This document shows positions 7,989-15,726 of a DNA stretch of 64,000 nucleotides, one piece after another. The position numbers and the translations under genes were made by a program. Location: positions 62,001 to 126,000 of the forward strand of contig NZ_QKKX01000035.1 of the NCBI RefSeq assembly GCF_003434305.1. The letters are read 5' to 3'. The first letter of the stretch is position 1. The number at the start of each line of letters is the position of its first letter. The notes beneath the pieces are model-generated. The model did not search any database. It had not been told where the DNA came from and was given only the letters and a program-made list of their open reading frames with translations. The stretch comes from Micromonospora sp. MW-13. Its GTDB lineage: Bacteria > Actinomycetota > Actinomycetes > Mycobacteriales > Micromonosporaceae.

Positions 7989-9578
7989 GTGCCGATGCGG
8001 GACTGGTTCCTCACCGCGCAGGAACGCGCCAACCCGGGCTCTGAGTTACCCGTCTGGACGACGGGAAACCTCGCCGAGCCGCTGATTCACGGCGCGGCGT
8101 ACTTCGACCGGCTGGTCAGCGAGGTGGAGGCGCTCGGCGAGGGCGACCACCTGTTCTTCACCGACTGGCGCGGCGACCCCGACGAGCGGATGCGCCCGGA
8201 CGGGCCGACCGTGGCCCAGCTCTTCAGCCGCGCCGCCCAGCGCGGCGTGGTGGTCAAGGGCCTGCTCTGGCGCTCACACCTCGACTCGCTGTCGTTCAGC
8301 GAGGCGGAGAACCGCAGCCTCAGCGAGGCGGTCTGCGCGGCCGGCGGCGAGGTGCTGCTCGACCAGCGGGTCCGCCGCGGCGGCTCGCACCACCAGAAGC
8401 TGGTGGTGCTGCGCCACCCCGCCGCCGGGGAGCGGGACGTCGCCTTCACCGGCGGGATCGACCTGTGCCACAGCCGCCGGGACGACGCCGAGCACCACGG
8501 CGACCCGCAGGCGGTCGGGATGTCCCCCCGGTACGGCGACACCCCGCCCTGGCACGACGTGCAGCTCGCCCTGCGCGGGCCGGTGGTCGGCGCGCTGGAC
8601 TCCGTGTTCCGCGAGCGGTGGACCGACCCGATGCCGCTGGACTCGGAGAATCCGCTGGCGTACCTGCGGGACCGGCTGCGCGCCGCGGACCTGCGCCCGG
8701 ACCCGCTGCCCGACCAGCCGGCCGACCCCCCGCCGTGCGGCCCGCACCGGATCCAGGTGCTGCGCACCTACCCGGCGGTGCGCCCGTGCTACTCCTTCGC
8801 CCCGGACGGCGAGCGCACGGTGGCCCGCGGCTACACCAAGGCCGTCCGCCGGGCCCGCCGGCTGATCTACCTGGAGGACCAGTACCTCTGGTCGACCGAG
8901 GTGGCCGACCTGTTCGCCCGGGCGCTGCGCGACAATCCCGACCTGCACCTGGTGGCCGTCGTCCCCCGGCACCCGGACGTGGACGGCCGGTTCGCCCTGC
9001 CGCCGAACCTGGTCGGCCGGGAGCAGGCGCTGGCGCTGTGCGGCAGGGCCGCCCCGGACCGGGTGCACGTCTTCGACGTGGAGAACCACGCGGGCGACCC
9101 GGTGTACGTGCACGCCAAGGTGTGCGTGGTCGACGACGTGTGGGCCAGTGTGGGCAGCGACAACTTCAACCGCCGCTCGTGGACCCACGACAGCGAGCTG
9201 TCCTGCGCGGTGCTCGACGACACCCGGGACGAGCGGGCCCCGCTGGACCCGGGCGGCCTGGGCGACGGGGCCCGGCTGTTCGCCCGGGAACTGCGGCTGC
9301 GGCTGTGGCGCGAGCACCTGGACCGGGACCCGGGCGGCGGCGCGGACCACGACCTGCTGGGCCCGGCGTCGGCGGTCGAGACGATCACCGCGGCGGCGCA
9401 CGCGCTGCAACGCTGGCACGACTCGGGTCGGGTCGGGCCCCGGCCGCCGGGCCGGCTGCGCCCACACCGGCCGGAGCGGCTGCCCTGGTACACCCGGGCG
9501 TGGGCGCTGCCCGCGTACCGGCTGGTCTACGACCCGGACGGCAGGCCGCTGCGGGCCCGGCTGGCCGGCACCTGGTGA
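7989..9578 (+). CDS. Phospholipase D family protein
   Basis: This 529-residue protein has two HKD-type modules. The first reads SHHQKLVVL, which keeps His and Lys but lacks the Asp normally five residues after the Lys (Arg there). The second, VHAKVCVVDD, is complete and is followed by GSDNFNRRSW, the usual GS-N-R tail. There is no signal peptide, so a cytoplasmic or membrane-associated phosphodiesterase is likely. Starts at GTG 7989 and ATG 7995 are both possible; each has a GGAG at suitable distance. The 3' end overlaps the convergent gene by 52 bp. Confidence 0.85.
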   Translation: MPMRDWFLTAQERANPGSELPVWTTGNLAEPLIHGAAYFDRLVSEVEALGEGDHLFFTDWRGDPDERMRPDGPTVAQLFSRAAQRGVVVKGLLWRSHLDSLSFSEAENRSLSEAVCAAGGEVLLDQRVRRGGSHHQKLVVLRHPAAGERDVAFTGGIDLCHSRRDDAEHHGDPQAVGMSPRYGDTPPWHDVQLALRGPVVGALDSVFRERWTDPMPLDSENPLAYLRDRLRAADLRPDPLPDQPADPPPCGPHRIQVLRTYPAVRPCYSFAPDGERTVARGYTKAVRRARRLIYLEDQYLWSTEVADLFARALRDNPDLHLVAVVPRHPDVDGRFALPPNLVGREQALALCGRAAPDRVHVFDVENHAGDPVYVHAKVCVVDDVWASVGSDNFNRRSWTHDSELSCAVLDDTRDERAPLDPGGLGDGARLFARELRLRLWREHLDRDPGGGADHDLLGPASAVETITAAAHALQRWHDSGRVGPRPPGRLRPHRPERLPWYTRAWALPAYRLVYDPDGRPLRARLAGTW

Positions 9579-10276
9579 CCGGCCCGGCCGACCGCCGCCG
9601 GGCTGCGGGCGAGCACGCTCTCCCCGCCCGGGTACGCGAACGACGCGCGCGGGGAGTAGAAGCCGGTGGCGATGACCAGCGGGTTGGCCGGACGTAGCGG
9701 GTAGACCGGGTGGTCCGGGTCGAGGAAGTCCACCGACTCGACCTCGAACGGTGCCACCGGCTCGGCCAGGTACGGGTAGACGCCGCTGACCAGGGCCCCG
9801 TCGCGACCGGTGAGGTAGCGGTGATGGCCGCTGCGGATGACGTGCCCGGTGTCGCCGACGCGTACCCGGGCGCGGATCAGGGGCGCCCCGTCGACCTCGG
9901 TCTGCGCCACCAGCGTGTCGCCCCGCTGCTCCAGCCAGGTGCGGCCGGCCGCGACCGGGGCGCCGCGGGCGGCGGCGTACCCGCGCACCCGGGGGCTGGA
10001 GCAGAGGTAGTGCGTCCACCAGCCGCCCGGCAGGGGCCGGTCCGGGACGTCGAGGCCGGCCAGCGACACGCCGAGATAGGTCAGCGAGTACGCGCCGAAC
10101 CCGGAGCTCTGGGTCTCGTCGTCGACCACGTACTGGTTCATGAAGACCCGGCGGTCGTCCCCGGCGCGCAGGCCCGCCGGCAGCAGGGCGGCGGCTGCGG
10201 CCGGGTCCGCCGGCAGCCAGCTCAGATAGATCATCCGGCTGTGCACGACGAGGTGCGGATCGGCGGGGTCGAGCAC
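9527..10276 (-). CDS. Acetoacetate decarboxylase-like (ADC/DUF2071 fold) protein
   Basis: This 249-residue protein starts MLDPADPHLVVHSRM and contains LPAGLRAGDDRRVFMN, a Trp-Trp-Thr segment, and a late pattern ADC-fold proteins show before their barrel closes (SPRASFAYPGGESVLA). I see no clear Schiff-base Lys, so decarboxylase activity is doubtful. Its 3' end overlaps the phospholipase D gene by 52 bp in antisense, with no room for a terminator. Treat the family call as tentative. Confidence 0.55.
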   Translation of the reverse strand: MLDPADPHLVVHSRMIYLSWLPADPAAAAALLPAGLRAGDDRRVFMNQYVVDDETQSSGFGAYSLTYLGVSLAGLDVPDRPLPGGWWTHYLCSSPRVRGYAAARGAPVAAGRTWLEQRGDTLVAQTEVDGAPLIRARVRVGDTGHVIRSGHHRYLTGRDGALVSGVYPYLAEPVAPFEVESVDFLDPDHPVYPLRPANPLVIATGFYSPRASFAYPGGESVLARSPAAVGRAGHQVPASRARSGLPSGS

Positions 10277-10344
10277 GCTGCCTCCGGGCCAGGGGGAATT
10301 CCCCAGCGACGCTACGGCCGGTCCCGTGGGTGGGACAAGGACGC

Positions 10345-10376
10345 AAACCCGACAGTTGGGCCGGTCTGTCGGGTTT
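10345..10376. repeat. 11-bp hairpin in sigma-factor upstream region
   Basis: AAACCCGACAG at 10345-10355 pairs perfectly with CTGTCGGGTTT at 10366-10376 around a 10-nt loop. It ends in TTT on the plus strand, so it looks like an intrinsic terminator, yet it sits between divergent genes. It could end an unannotated short transcript or act as an attenuator or protein site. Confidence 0.5.
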
Positions 10377-10586
10377 CACGTTGACGCCGCGCCGCGCGCA
10401 TCGGCCGGTCGGGCACTCCGTCCCGACGGGCGGCCCGACCACCGCCCCCGACCAGACCCGGGGCACCGCCGGACGGCGGGTCGGGTCGACCGTCCGGCCC
10501 GGCCGGGACCGACCAACCGGCCAACGAACCGGTAATCGCGATCGAATCTTCCGGTATCTACGCACCTTTCGGGGGGTTCTGTTCCT

Positions 10587-10614
10587 GAAAGTACCTTAAG
10601 CACATCGTACTTTC
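10587..10614. promoter_or_regulatory. Possible operator: inverted repeat upstream of sigma gene
   Basis: GAAAGTAC at 10587-10594 and GTACTTTC at 10607-10614 form a perfect 8-bp inverted repeat with a 12-bp spacer, in the AT-richer part of the spacer 112 bp before the sigma-factor ATG. The geometry suits a dimeric regulator. Which protein binds is unknown. Confidence 0.45.
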
Positions 10615-10725
10615 GGCTAGATTTCCTGGAGCCGTTCCGGCTAAGGTGAGTCCCGAACGGACGAACCGAAGCTAAACCACAGCGTCACGTCTTTATCCGC
10701 GGACGAGGTGCAGGGAGGACCACCA

Positions 10726-11553
10726 ATGACCGCGCCAACGATCAGCGAGCAGACGAAGGCAGAGCCGGCCGCCGTCACCAGGAAGCTGGACCCGCGAGCG
10801 CTCACCGACAGCGCGGCCGACCTCCTCAACGCGATGGCAGCGCTGCCCGCCAACCACCCGTCGCGCGCCGCACTGCGGGACAGGGCGATCGAAGCCTGGC
10901 TGCCGCTCGCCAACCACCTCGCCCACCGCTACAGCGGCCGGGGAGAGCCCACCGACGACCTGGCACAGACGGCCGCCGTCGGCCTGATCAAGGCCATCGA
11001 CAAGTTCGACCCGTCCCGCGGCGTCGACTTCGCCGGCTACGCCATCCCCACCATCATCGGCGAGCTCAAGCGCCACTTCCGCGACCGCACCTGGGACATC
11101 CGGGTGCCGCGCCGCCTCCAGGAGCTGCGGCTGGCCATCTCCGACGCCAACAGCACGCTGCTGCAGACGCTGGGCCGCTCCCCGACGGTCGCCGACATCG
11201 CCGCCCACCTCAGGCTCACCGAGGAAGAGGTCCTGGAGGGCCTGGAGGGCGCCCGCGCGTACAACGCGGTGTCGCTGTCCACCCCGACCGGCGACGGCGA
11301 CCGGGCCACGGAGCTGGGCGACATGCTCGGCGGCGAGGACAGCGAGTTCGAGCTGGCCGAGCTGCGGGTGGCCCTGGGCCCGGCGCTCGCCACGCTCGAC
11401 GAGCGCGAGCAGAAGATCCTCACCCTGCGCTTCTACGGCAACCTGACCCAGTCGCAGATCGCCGAGCAGATCGGCGTCTCGCAGATGCACGTGTCCCGGC
11501 TGCTGGCCCGGGCGCTGACCAGGCTGCGGGGTCAGCTCGACGGCACGTACTAG
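10726..11553 (+). CDS. Alternative sigma factor, SigB/SigF/SigG subfamily
   Basis: This 275-residue protein has the group 3 sigma layout. Region 2 has LPLANHLAHRYSGRGEP-DDLAQTAAVGLIKAIDKFDPSRGVDFAGYA, region 3 has PTVADIAAHLRLTEEEV, and region 4 has the helix-turn-helix QSQIAEQIGVSQMHVSRLLARAL. ATG 10726 has GGGAGGA 7 bp upstream. Actinobacterial members direct stress and differentiation genes and are normally held by an anti-sigma factor, but no anti-sigma gene adjoins this one. A hairpin follows the stop. Confidence 0.9.
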   Translation: MTAPTISEQTKAEPAAVTRKLDPRALTDSAADLLNAMAALPANHPSRAALRDRAIEAWLPLANHLAHRYSGRGEPTDDLAQTAAVGLIKAIDKFDPSRGVDFAGYAIPTIIGELKRHFRDRTWDIRVPRRLQELRLAISDANSTLLQTLGRSPTVADIAAHLRLTEEEVLEGLEGARAYNAVSLSTPTGDGDRATELGDMLGGEDSEFELAELRVALGPALATLDEREQKILTLRFYGNLTQSQIAEQIGVSQMHVSRLLARALTRLRGQLDGTY

Positions 11554-11561
11554 GGGCGCCG

Positions 11562-11593
11562 CCGGTGGTCGGGGCGGCGGGCCCGACCACCGG
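11562..11593 (+). terminator. Terminator-like hairpin after sigma factor gene
   Basis: A perfect 12-bp stem (11562-11573 with 11582-11593) with an 8-nt loop begins 8 bp after the stop codon. It serves the sigma gene and possibly the convergent GNAT. Confidence 0.7.
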
Positions 11594-11681
11594 TACGCCG
11601 GAAGGGGCCCGATCGGCGATCCGCCGGCCGGGCCCTTCCCCGCCGGGCCGCCTGCCGGTCCGGAGCCTCCCCCGCGCCGCG

Positions 11682-12275
11682 TCAGGCCCCGGCCGGCTCC
11701 CGCCACATCGGGTAGAACGGGGTGCCGTCGGGCAGCCGGAAGACCTCCCGCGCCCGGTAGCCGTGCCGGGCGTACAGGTCCCGGCCGATCTCGCTGCTCG
11801 CCTCCAGGTAGCCGGGCATTCCGTCGGCGTCCAGCCCGGCGTGGTGGTGCCGCAGCAGCGCGGAGCCGAGCCCCTGCCCCTGCCGGTCCGGCGCGACGGC
11901 GAGGAAGGCCAGGTGGTGGTGGTCGGGGTACGGGTGGTTGGCGGCGAACAGCCCGTCGAGGTGCCGGAACCGTCCGGTCCACTCCCCGCAGGCGGCGGCC
12001 AGCCGGGCGTCGTAGTCCGCCGGCGGCGGGACCTCCTCGCCGACCTGCGGGAACCACACGGCCACCGCCGCCCGGTCCGCGGTGGCGTGCACGTGGCCGT
12101 GCGCCATCGCGTGCCCGACCAGGATCTCGAAGTTGTCGGCCAGCACGGCCTCCCGCTTGGAGGCGTCCGGCACCAGCCAGTGGGTCGCCGGGAGCACCAG
12201 GAACGCCCGGGCGATCCGCTCGGCCACCAGCCGGGTCTCGGCCGCGCCGAGGCGCTCGACGCGCACGTCGTTCAT
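11682..12275 (-). CDS. GNAT family N-acetyltransferase
   Basis: This 197-residue protein starts MNDVRVERLG. The acetyl-CoA motif is VAPDRQGQGLGSALL (Q-x-x-G-x-G/A), followed by a His-rich HHHAGLDADG and the SSEIGRDLYARHGY motif common to GNATs acting on small molecules or antibiotics. Its ATG overlaps the stop of the APC permease gene (ATGA), so the two are made together. A joint role in taking up and acetylating an amine or amino acid is plausible but unproven. Confidence 0.85.
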   Translation of the reverse strand: MNDVRVERLGAAETRLVAERIARAFLVLPATHWLVPDASKREAVLADNFEILVGHAMAHGHVHATADRAAVAVWFPQVGEEVPPPADYDARLAAACGEWTGRFRHLDGLFAANHPYPDHHHLAFLAVAPDRQGQGLGSALLRHHHAGLDADGMPGYLEASSEIGRDLYARHGYRAREVFRLPDGTPFYPMWREPAGA

Positions 12276-13798
12276 CGCCGGGCCTCCGCCCGGGCCGGGG
12301 CCGGCTCGCCGGCGGGGCCCGGCGCGGCCAGCAGGGCCGCGCTCTCCGCGCCCAGCCCGATCCGGGCGTAGACGTCCGGCCGGCTGCCGCGCAGCACCAG
12401 CGCCCAGAGCACGCCGATCAGCGCCGCCACCGGGTACGCCGCCGGCACCGCCCAGCGCAGCGCGGAGTCGGGCGACACCCCGAGCAGGATGGCGAAGTTG
12501 TCCACCGCCACCGTGATGATGGCGACCAGCGCCACGGCGGCCAGCCCGGGGGCGACCGCCCGCCGCCACAGGCTCTCCTCGACCCGGGTGCGGGCGAAGT
12601 ACGCCATCACCGCGATCGAGGTGGTGGCGATCAGCAGCAGCACCCCGAACCCGCCACCGGCGCCGGCGTAGTAGAAGAGCTGGAGCACCGGGTCCCACCC
12701 GTTGACCGTGTACAGCAGGATCACCAGCAGGCCCAGCAGGCTCTGCGCGAGCGAGCCGGTCCGGGGCGAACCGGTGCGCGGCGAGGTCTTCCCGAACGCC
12801 GCCGGCAGCACCCGCTCCCGGCCGAGCGCGAACGCGTACCGGGCGGTGGTGTTGTGGAACGAGATCATCGCGGCCAGCACGGAGGTCATGAAGAGCGCCT
12901 GGCCGACGGTGACGGCGGTTTCGCCGAGCTGCGCCGCGGCCAGGTTGAAGATCAGCTCGACGCTCTGCTCGCCGGCCTGGGTGGCGATCTGGTCCGGGCC
13001 GGTGGCCACGGTCAACGTCCAGGACGACAGGGCGTAGAGCCCGGCGATGATCGCCACCGAGAGGTAGGTGGCCAGCGGGACGGTGCGCTTCGGGTCCCGG
13101 CTCTCCTCGCTGAACACCACCGCGGACTCGAAGCCGACGAAGCCGGTCGCGGCGAGCACCAGCAGCGCGCCCGCGCCCGGGACGAGCAGGCTGTCCGCGG
13201 TCAGGGCGGTGAAGCTGACCGAGCCGCCGGCCGGGTTGCCGAGCTGCCCCAGGTCGAACACGAGGATCACCACGAGCTCGGCGACCAGCAGCACCGCGAG
13301 CACCCGGCCGTTGACGTCGACCCGGAGCAGGCCGAGCACGGCGACCAGCGCCCAGGCGGCCAGCGCCACCACCCACCAGGCCGGGTCGGCGCCGAAGAGC
13401 CGGTGCAGCACCGGGGAGGCCGCCGCCCCGATCGCGCCGTACAGCCCGATCTGGAGAGCGTTGTACGCCAGCAGGGCGACCCAGGCGGCGCCGACCCCGG
13501 CCGGCCGGCCCAGCCCCCGGGAGACGTACGCGTAGAACGCGCCGGCGTTCTCCACCCGGCGGGCCATCGCCACGTAGCCGACGGAGAACAGGGCGAGCAC
13601 CGCCCCGACCACCAGGAAGGCCAGCGGCATGCCGGTGACGCCGGTGACGGCGTACCCGGTGGTGACCACGCCGGCCACCACGGTCAGCGGCGCCGCCGCG
13701 GACAGCACGAAGAAGATCACCGACGGCACGCCGAGCCGGCCGCGGGCCAGCGCGTCGGAGACGTTGCTCGGTCGTTGGATGGTCTCTGTGGGGGGCAT
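12272..13798 (-). CDS. APC superfamily amino acid/polyamine permease
   Basis: This 508-residue polytopic protein shows about 12 membrane helices. The first helix has the APC pattern (VIFFVLSAAAPLTVVAGVVTTGY), and FIGFE-type helix-6 residues appear as ATGFVGFESAVVFSEESRDPKR, the APC consensus. The N-terminus is polar with a Gln-Arg-rich start, and the C-terminus is an Ala/Pro/Glu-rich tail. Substrate is probably an amino acid or amine. It is first in a two-gene operon with the GNAT. Confidence 0.88.
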   Translation of the reverse strand: MPPTETIQRPSNVSDALARGRLGVPSVIFFVLSAAAPLTVVAGVVTTGYAVTGVTGMPLAFLVVGAVLALFSVGYVAMARRVENAGAFYAYVSRGLGRPAGVGAAWVALLAYNALQIGLYGAIGAAASPVLHRLFGADPAWWVVALAAWALVAVLGLLRVDVNGRVLAVLLVAELVVILVFDLGQLGNPAGGSVSFTALTADSLLVPGAGALLVLAATGFVGFESAVVFSEESRDPKRTVPLATYLSVAIIAGLYALSSWTLTVATGPDQIATQAGEQSVELIFNLAAAQLGETAVTVGQALFMTSVLAAMISFHNTTARYAFALGRERVLPAAFGKTSPRTGSPRTGSLAQSLLGLLVILLYTVNGWDPVLQLFYYAGAGGGFGVLLLIATTSIAVMAYFARTRVEESLWRRAVAPGLAAVALVAIITVAVDNFAILLGVSPDSALRWAVPAAYPVAALIGVLWALVLRGSRPDVYARIGLGAESAALLAAPGPAGEPAPARAEARR

Positions 13799-13840
13799 GG
13801 CGGTGCTCCGGTTCCAGGGAGGGGTGGGGGCGTCGGCCGG

Positions 13841-14467
13841 TCAGGGCTTGCCGCGCAGCACCGCCGCGCCGACGGCGGCCTCGGCGTGCGCGACCAGCTC
13901 CTTCAGCGGCGGAGGCAACGCCGGGATGAGGACGCCGAGCCGGTGGTGGGCACGAGGGCCGGCGCTCCACAACACCTCGCGGGTGAGCCCGGCGGCGGAG
14001 ACCAGGCCGAACAGCAGCGCGTCCGGCACTGCCGGCGGCTCCGGCCGGTCCAGCAGGGCGCGCAGCCGGGTGGCCGGCCAGGCCACCGCGTTCAGGTCGA
14101 TCGGTACGTAGCCGACGGTGGTGCGCAGCAGCCGACGGCTCTCCTGCCGGCGCAGCACCCCGGCCCGGGCCAGCCGCTCCGCGACCGACGTCGCCGCGGT
14201 CTGCCCGAGGAAGCTCAGCCAGGTGCGGACCGACTGGTGCTGGGACTCGCCGACCAACTGGTCGAGCACGGTGTGCGCCAGGGCGTCGGCCGGCGGGCGG
14301 CGGTCCACCACCGTCACGTTGCCGGCGCTGACGGTGATCTGTCCGAACAGGACCAGCTCGCCGAGGAGCCCGGCCGCCAGCCCGATGCCCACCGCGCTGG
14401 AGTGCAGCTTCGCCCTGCCCCGGCTGTCGTTGTGGGCGACCAGATAGAACTCGTCGGCGGTGAGCAA
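13841..14467 (-). CDS. GPP34 family (GOLPH3/Vps74-like) protein
   Basis: This 208-residue protein starts LLTADEFYLVAHND, the typical opening of actinobacterial GPP34 proteins, followed by GLAAGLLGELVLFGQI. TTG at 14467 is preferred because GGGAGG lies 5 bp upstream; a GTG at 14506 would add 13 residues but has no ribosome site. Eukaryotic GOLPH3 binds PI4P and Golgi glycosyltransferases, while bacterial members are abundant in actinomycetes and functionally unknown. It is divergent from an XRE-DUF397 pair, so shared control is possible. Confidence 0.82.
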   Translation of the reverse strand: MLTADEFYLVAHNDSRGRAKLHSSAVGIGLAAGLLGELVLFGQITVSAGNVTVVDRRPPADALAHTVLDQLVGESQHQSVRTWLSFLGQTAATSVAERLARAGVLRRQESRRLLRTTVGYVPIDLNAVAWPATRLRALLDRPEPPAVPDALLFGLVSAAGLTREVLWSAGPRAHHRLGVLIPALPPPLKELVAHAEAAVGAAVLRGKP

Positions 14468-14611
14468 ACGAGCCTCCCGAACGGATTGTCCACAACTGAT
14501 CGACACCGGGTGAAAGGATGCACGCCCTCTGTTTGCAACGCAACTCCCAGTTTCGACGGTTGCACTCCGTGCACATGCGACCTGCGGATCTTGTCGTGAC
14601 AGACTCGGAGG

Positions 14612-15454
14612 GTGACCGCCAGCCCGACCGTCCGCCGCCGCCGCATCGCCCGGGAACTTCGCCAGTTGCGCGAACGTTCAGGGATGACCCTCGATGTCGC
14701 CGCCCGCCAGCTCGACATGTCCAAGAGCAACCTGTCCCGGATCGAGACCGCGCAGATCGGGATCAAGCCCCGGGACGTCCGCGCCGCGCTGGCGCTCTAC
14801 CGGGTCACCGGGGACGACGCCGAGGCGTTGATCGAGATCGCCCGGGGCGCGCAGCAGCGCGGCTGGTGGCAGAACTACAGCGACGTACTCCCGGAGTGGT
14901 TCGAGTTCTACGTCGGGCTGGAGGCCGAGGCGGCGTCGCTGCGCACGTACGAGGCCGAGGCCGTGCCCGGGCTGCTCCAGACCGAGGCGTACGCCCGGGG
15001 GATCTACCGGCTCACCGCCGGGGAGGAACGCATCGAGCGCAAGGTCGCCGCCCGGCTACACCGGCAGAACGTGCTGCACCAGGAGAAGCCGGTCGAGTTG
15101 TCGGTGGTGCTCAACGAGGCGGTGCTGCTGCGGCCGGTCGGCGCACCGGCCGCGATGGCCGAGCAACTGGCCCACATCGGCCGGGTGGCCCGACTACCCA
15201 ACGTCACGGTCCAGGTACTTCCGTTCTCGGCCGGCGGGCATCCCGCGATGACCACCCCGTACGTCATCCTGGGCTTTTCCGACGCCGCCGACGCGTCCGT
15301 GGTTTACCTGGATAACCTCACGATGGGACTGGCTCTGGAGGACGCCGACCATGTGCTCCGGTATAGCCTGTTGCACGAGGAGCTGCGCCGGATGGCGCTC
15401 AGCCCGGCGGATTCGTTGACCCGCCTGGAGGACGCTTCTCGTAACTTTGCGTGA
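14612..15454 (+). CDS. XRE-type regulator with DUF5753 domain
   Basis: This 280-residue protein has an N-terminal helix-turn-helix (LRERSGMTLDVAARQLDMSKSNLSRIE) at about residues 15-45 and a DUF5753 domain from about 85 (VPGLLQTEAYAR). GTG 14612 directly abuts its only GGAG, so the mRNA may be leaderless. The DUF397 gene begins 40 bp after the stop. XRE/DUF397 pairs behave as toxin-antitoxin-like regulators of differentiation or antibiotic production in Streptomyces. The divergent GPP34 gene is a candidate target. Confidence 0.9.
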   Translation: MTASPTVRRRRIARELRQLRERSGMTLDVAARQLDMSKSNLSRIETAQIGIKPRDVRAALALYRVTGDDAEALIEIARGAQQRGWWQNYSDVLPEWFEFYVGLEAEAASLRTYEAEAVPGLLQTEAYARGIYRLTAGEERIERKVAARLHRQNVLHQEKPVELSVVLNEAVLLRPVGAPAAMAEQLAHIGRVARLPNVTVQVLPFSAGGHPAMTTPYVILGFSDAADASVVYLDNLTMGLALEDADHVLRYSLLHEELRRMALSPADSLTRLEDASRNFA

Positions 15455-15494
15455 CCGCATCGCGGCACGCCGGCAAAAGACGAGAGGTACGGGG

Positions 15495-15695
15495 ATGACC
15501 GCGCTCGACCTGTCCCGGGCCGCCTGGCGGACCAGCAGCCGAAGCAGTGGCAACGGCAACTGCGTCGAGGTGGCCACAGCCGGCGGGCGGGTCGCGGTGC
15601 GGGACTCCAAGGACCGGCCCGGTCCGGTGCTGGTCTTCGGGCCGGACGCCTGGGGCGCGTTCGTCGCCGGCCTCGACGCGGTACGCCCCGGCTGA
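15495..15695 (+). CDS. DUF397 protein, partner of the upstream XRE regulator
   Basis: This 66-residue protein shows the DUF397 pattern: AAWRTSSRSSGNGNCVEVA near the start, VAVRDSKDRPGPVL in the middle, and a FGPDAWGAFVAGL end. ATG 15495 is chosen over an upstream in-frame ATG at 15447, which lies inside the XRE gene. Family members act with DUF5753 regulators. A second, intact pair is at 35119-36079. Confidence 0.9.
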   Translation: MTALDLSRAAWRTSSRSSGNGNCVEVATAGGRVAVRDSKDRPGPVLVFGPDAWGAFVAGLDAVRPG

Positions 15696-15726
15696 CGCCC
15701 GCGCCGCCGGTGCGACAGTAGGAGAC

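Larger units (their letters stand above)
10277..10725. other. 449-bp divergent spacer before the sigma factor gene
   Basis: No convincing gene lies here. It contains a terminator-like hairpin (10345-10376) and a clean inverted repeat (10587-10614), both reported separately, and becomes AT-richer from about 10540 to the sigma gene. It probably holds the sigma gene's promoter and regulatory sites. I do not recognise a SigB/SigF-type -35/-10 pair with confidence. Confidence 0.5.

Noticed and set aside
11682..14576. A 964-codon reverse-strand frame from the GNAT gene through the APC permease and GPP34 regions
   Set aside because: Only the GNAT end (11682-12275) has a domain; the rest is an out-of-frame reading of the permease and GPP34 genes.
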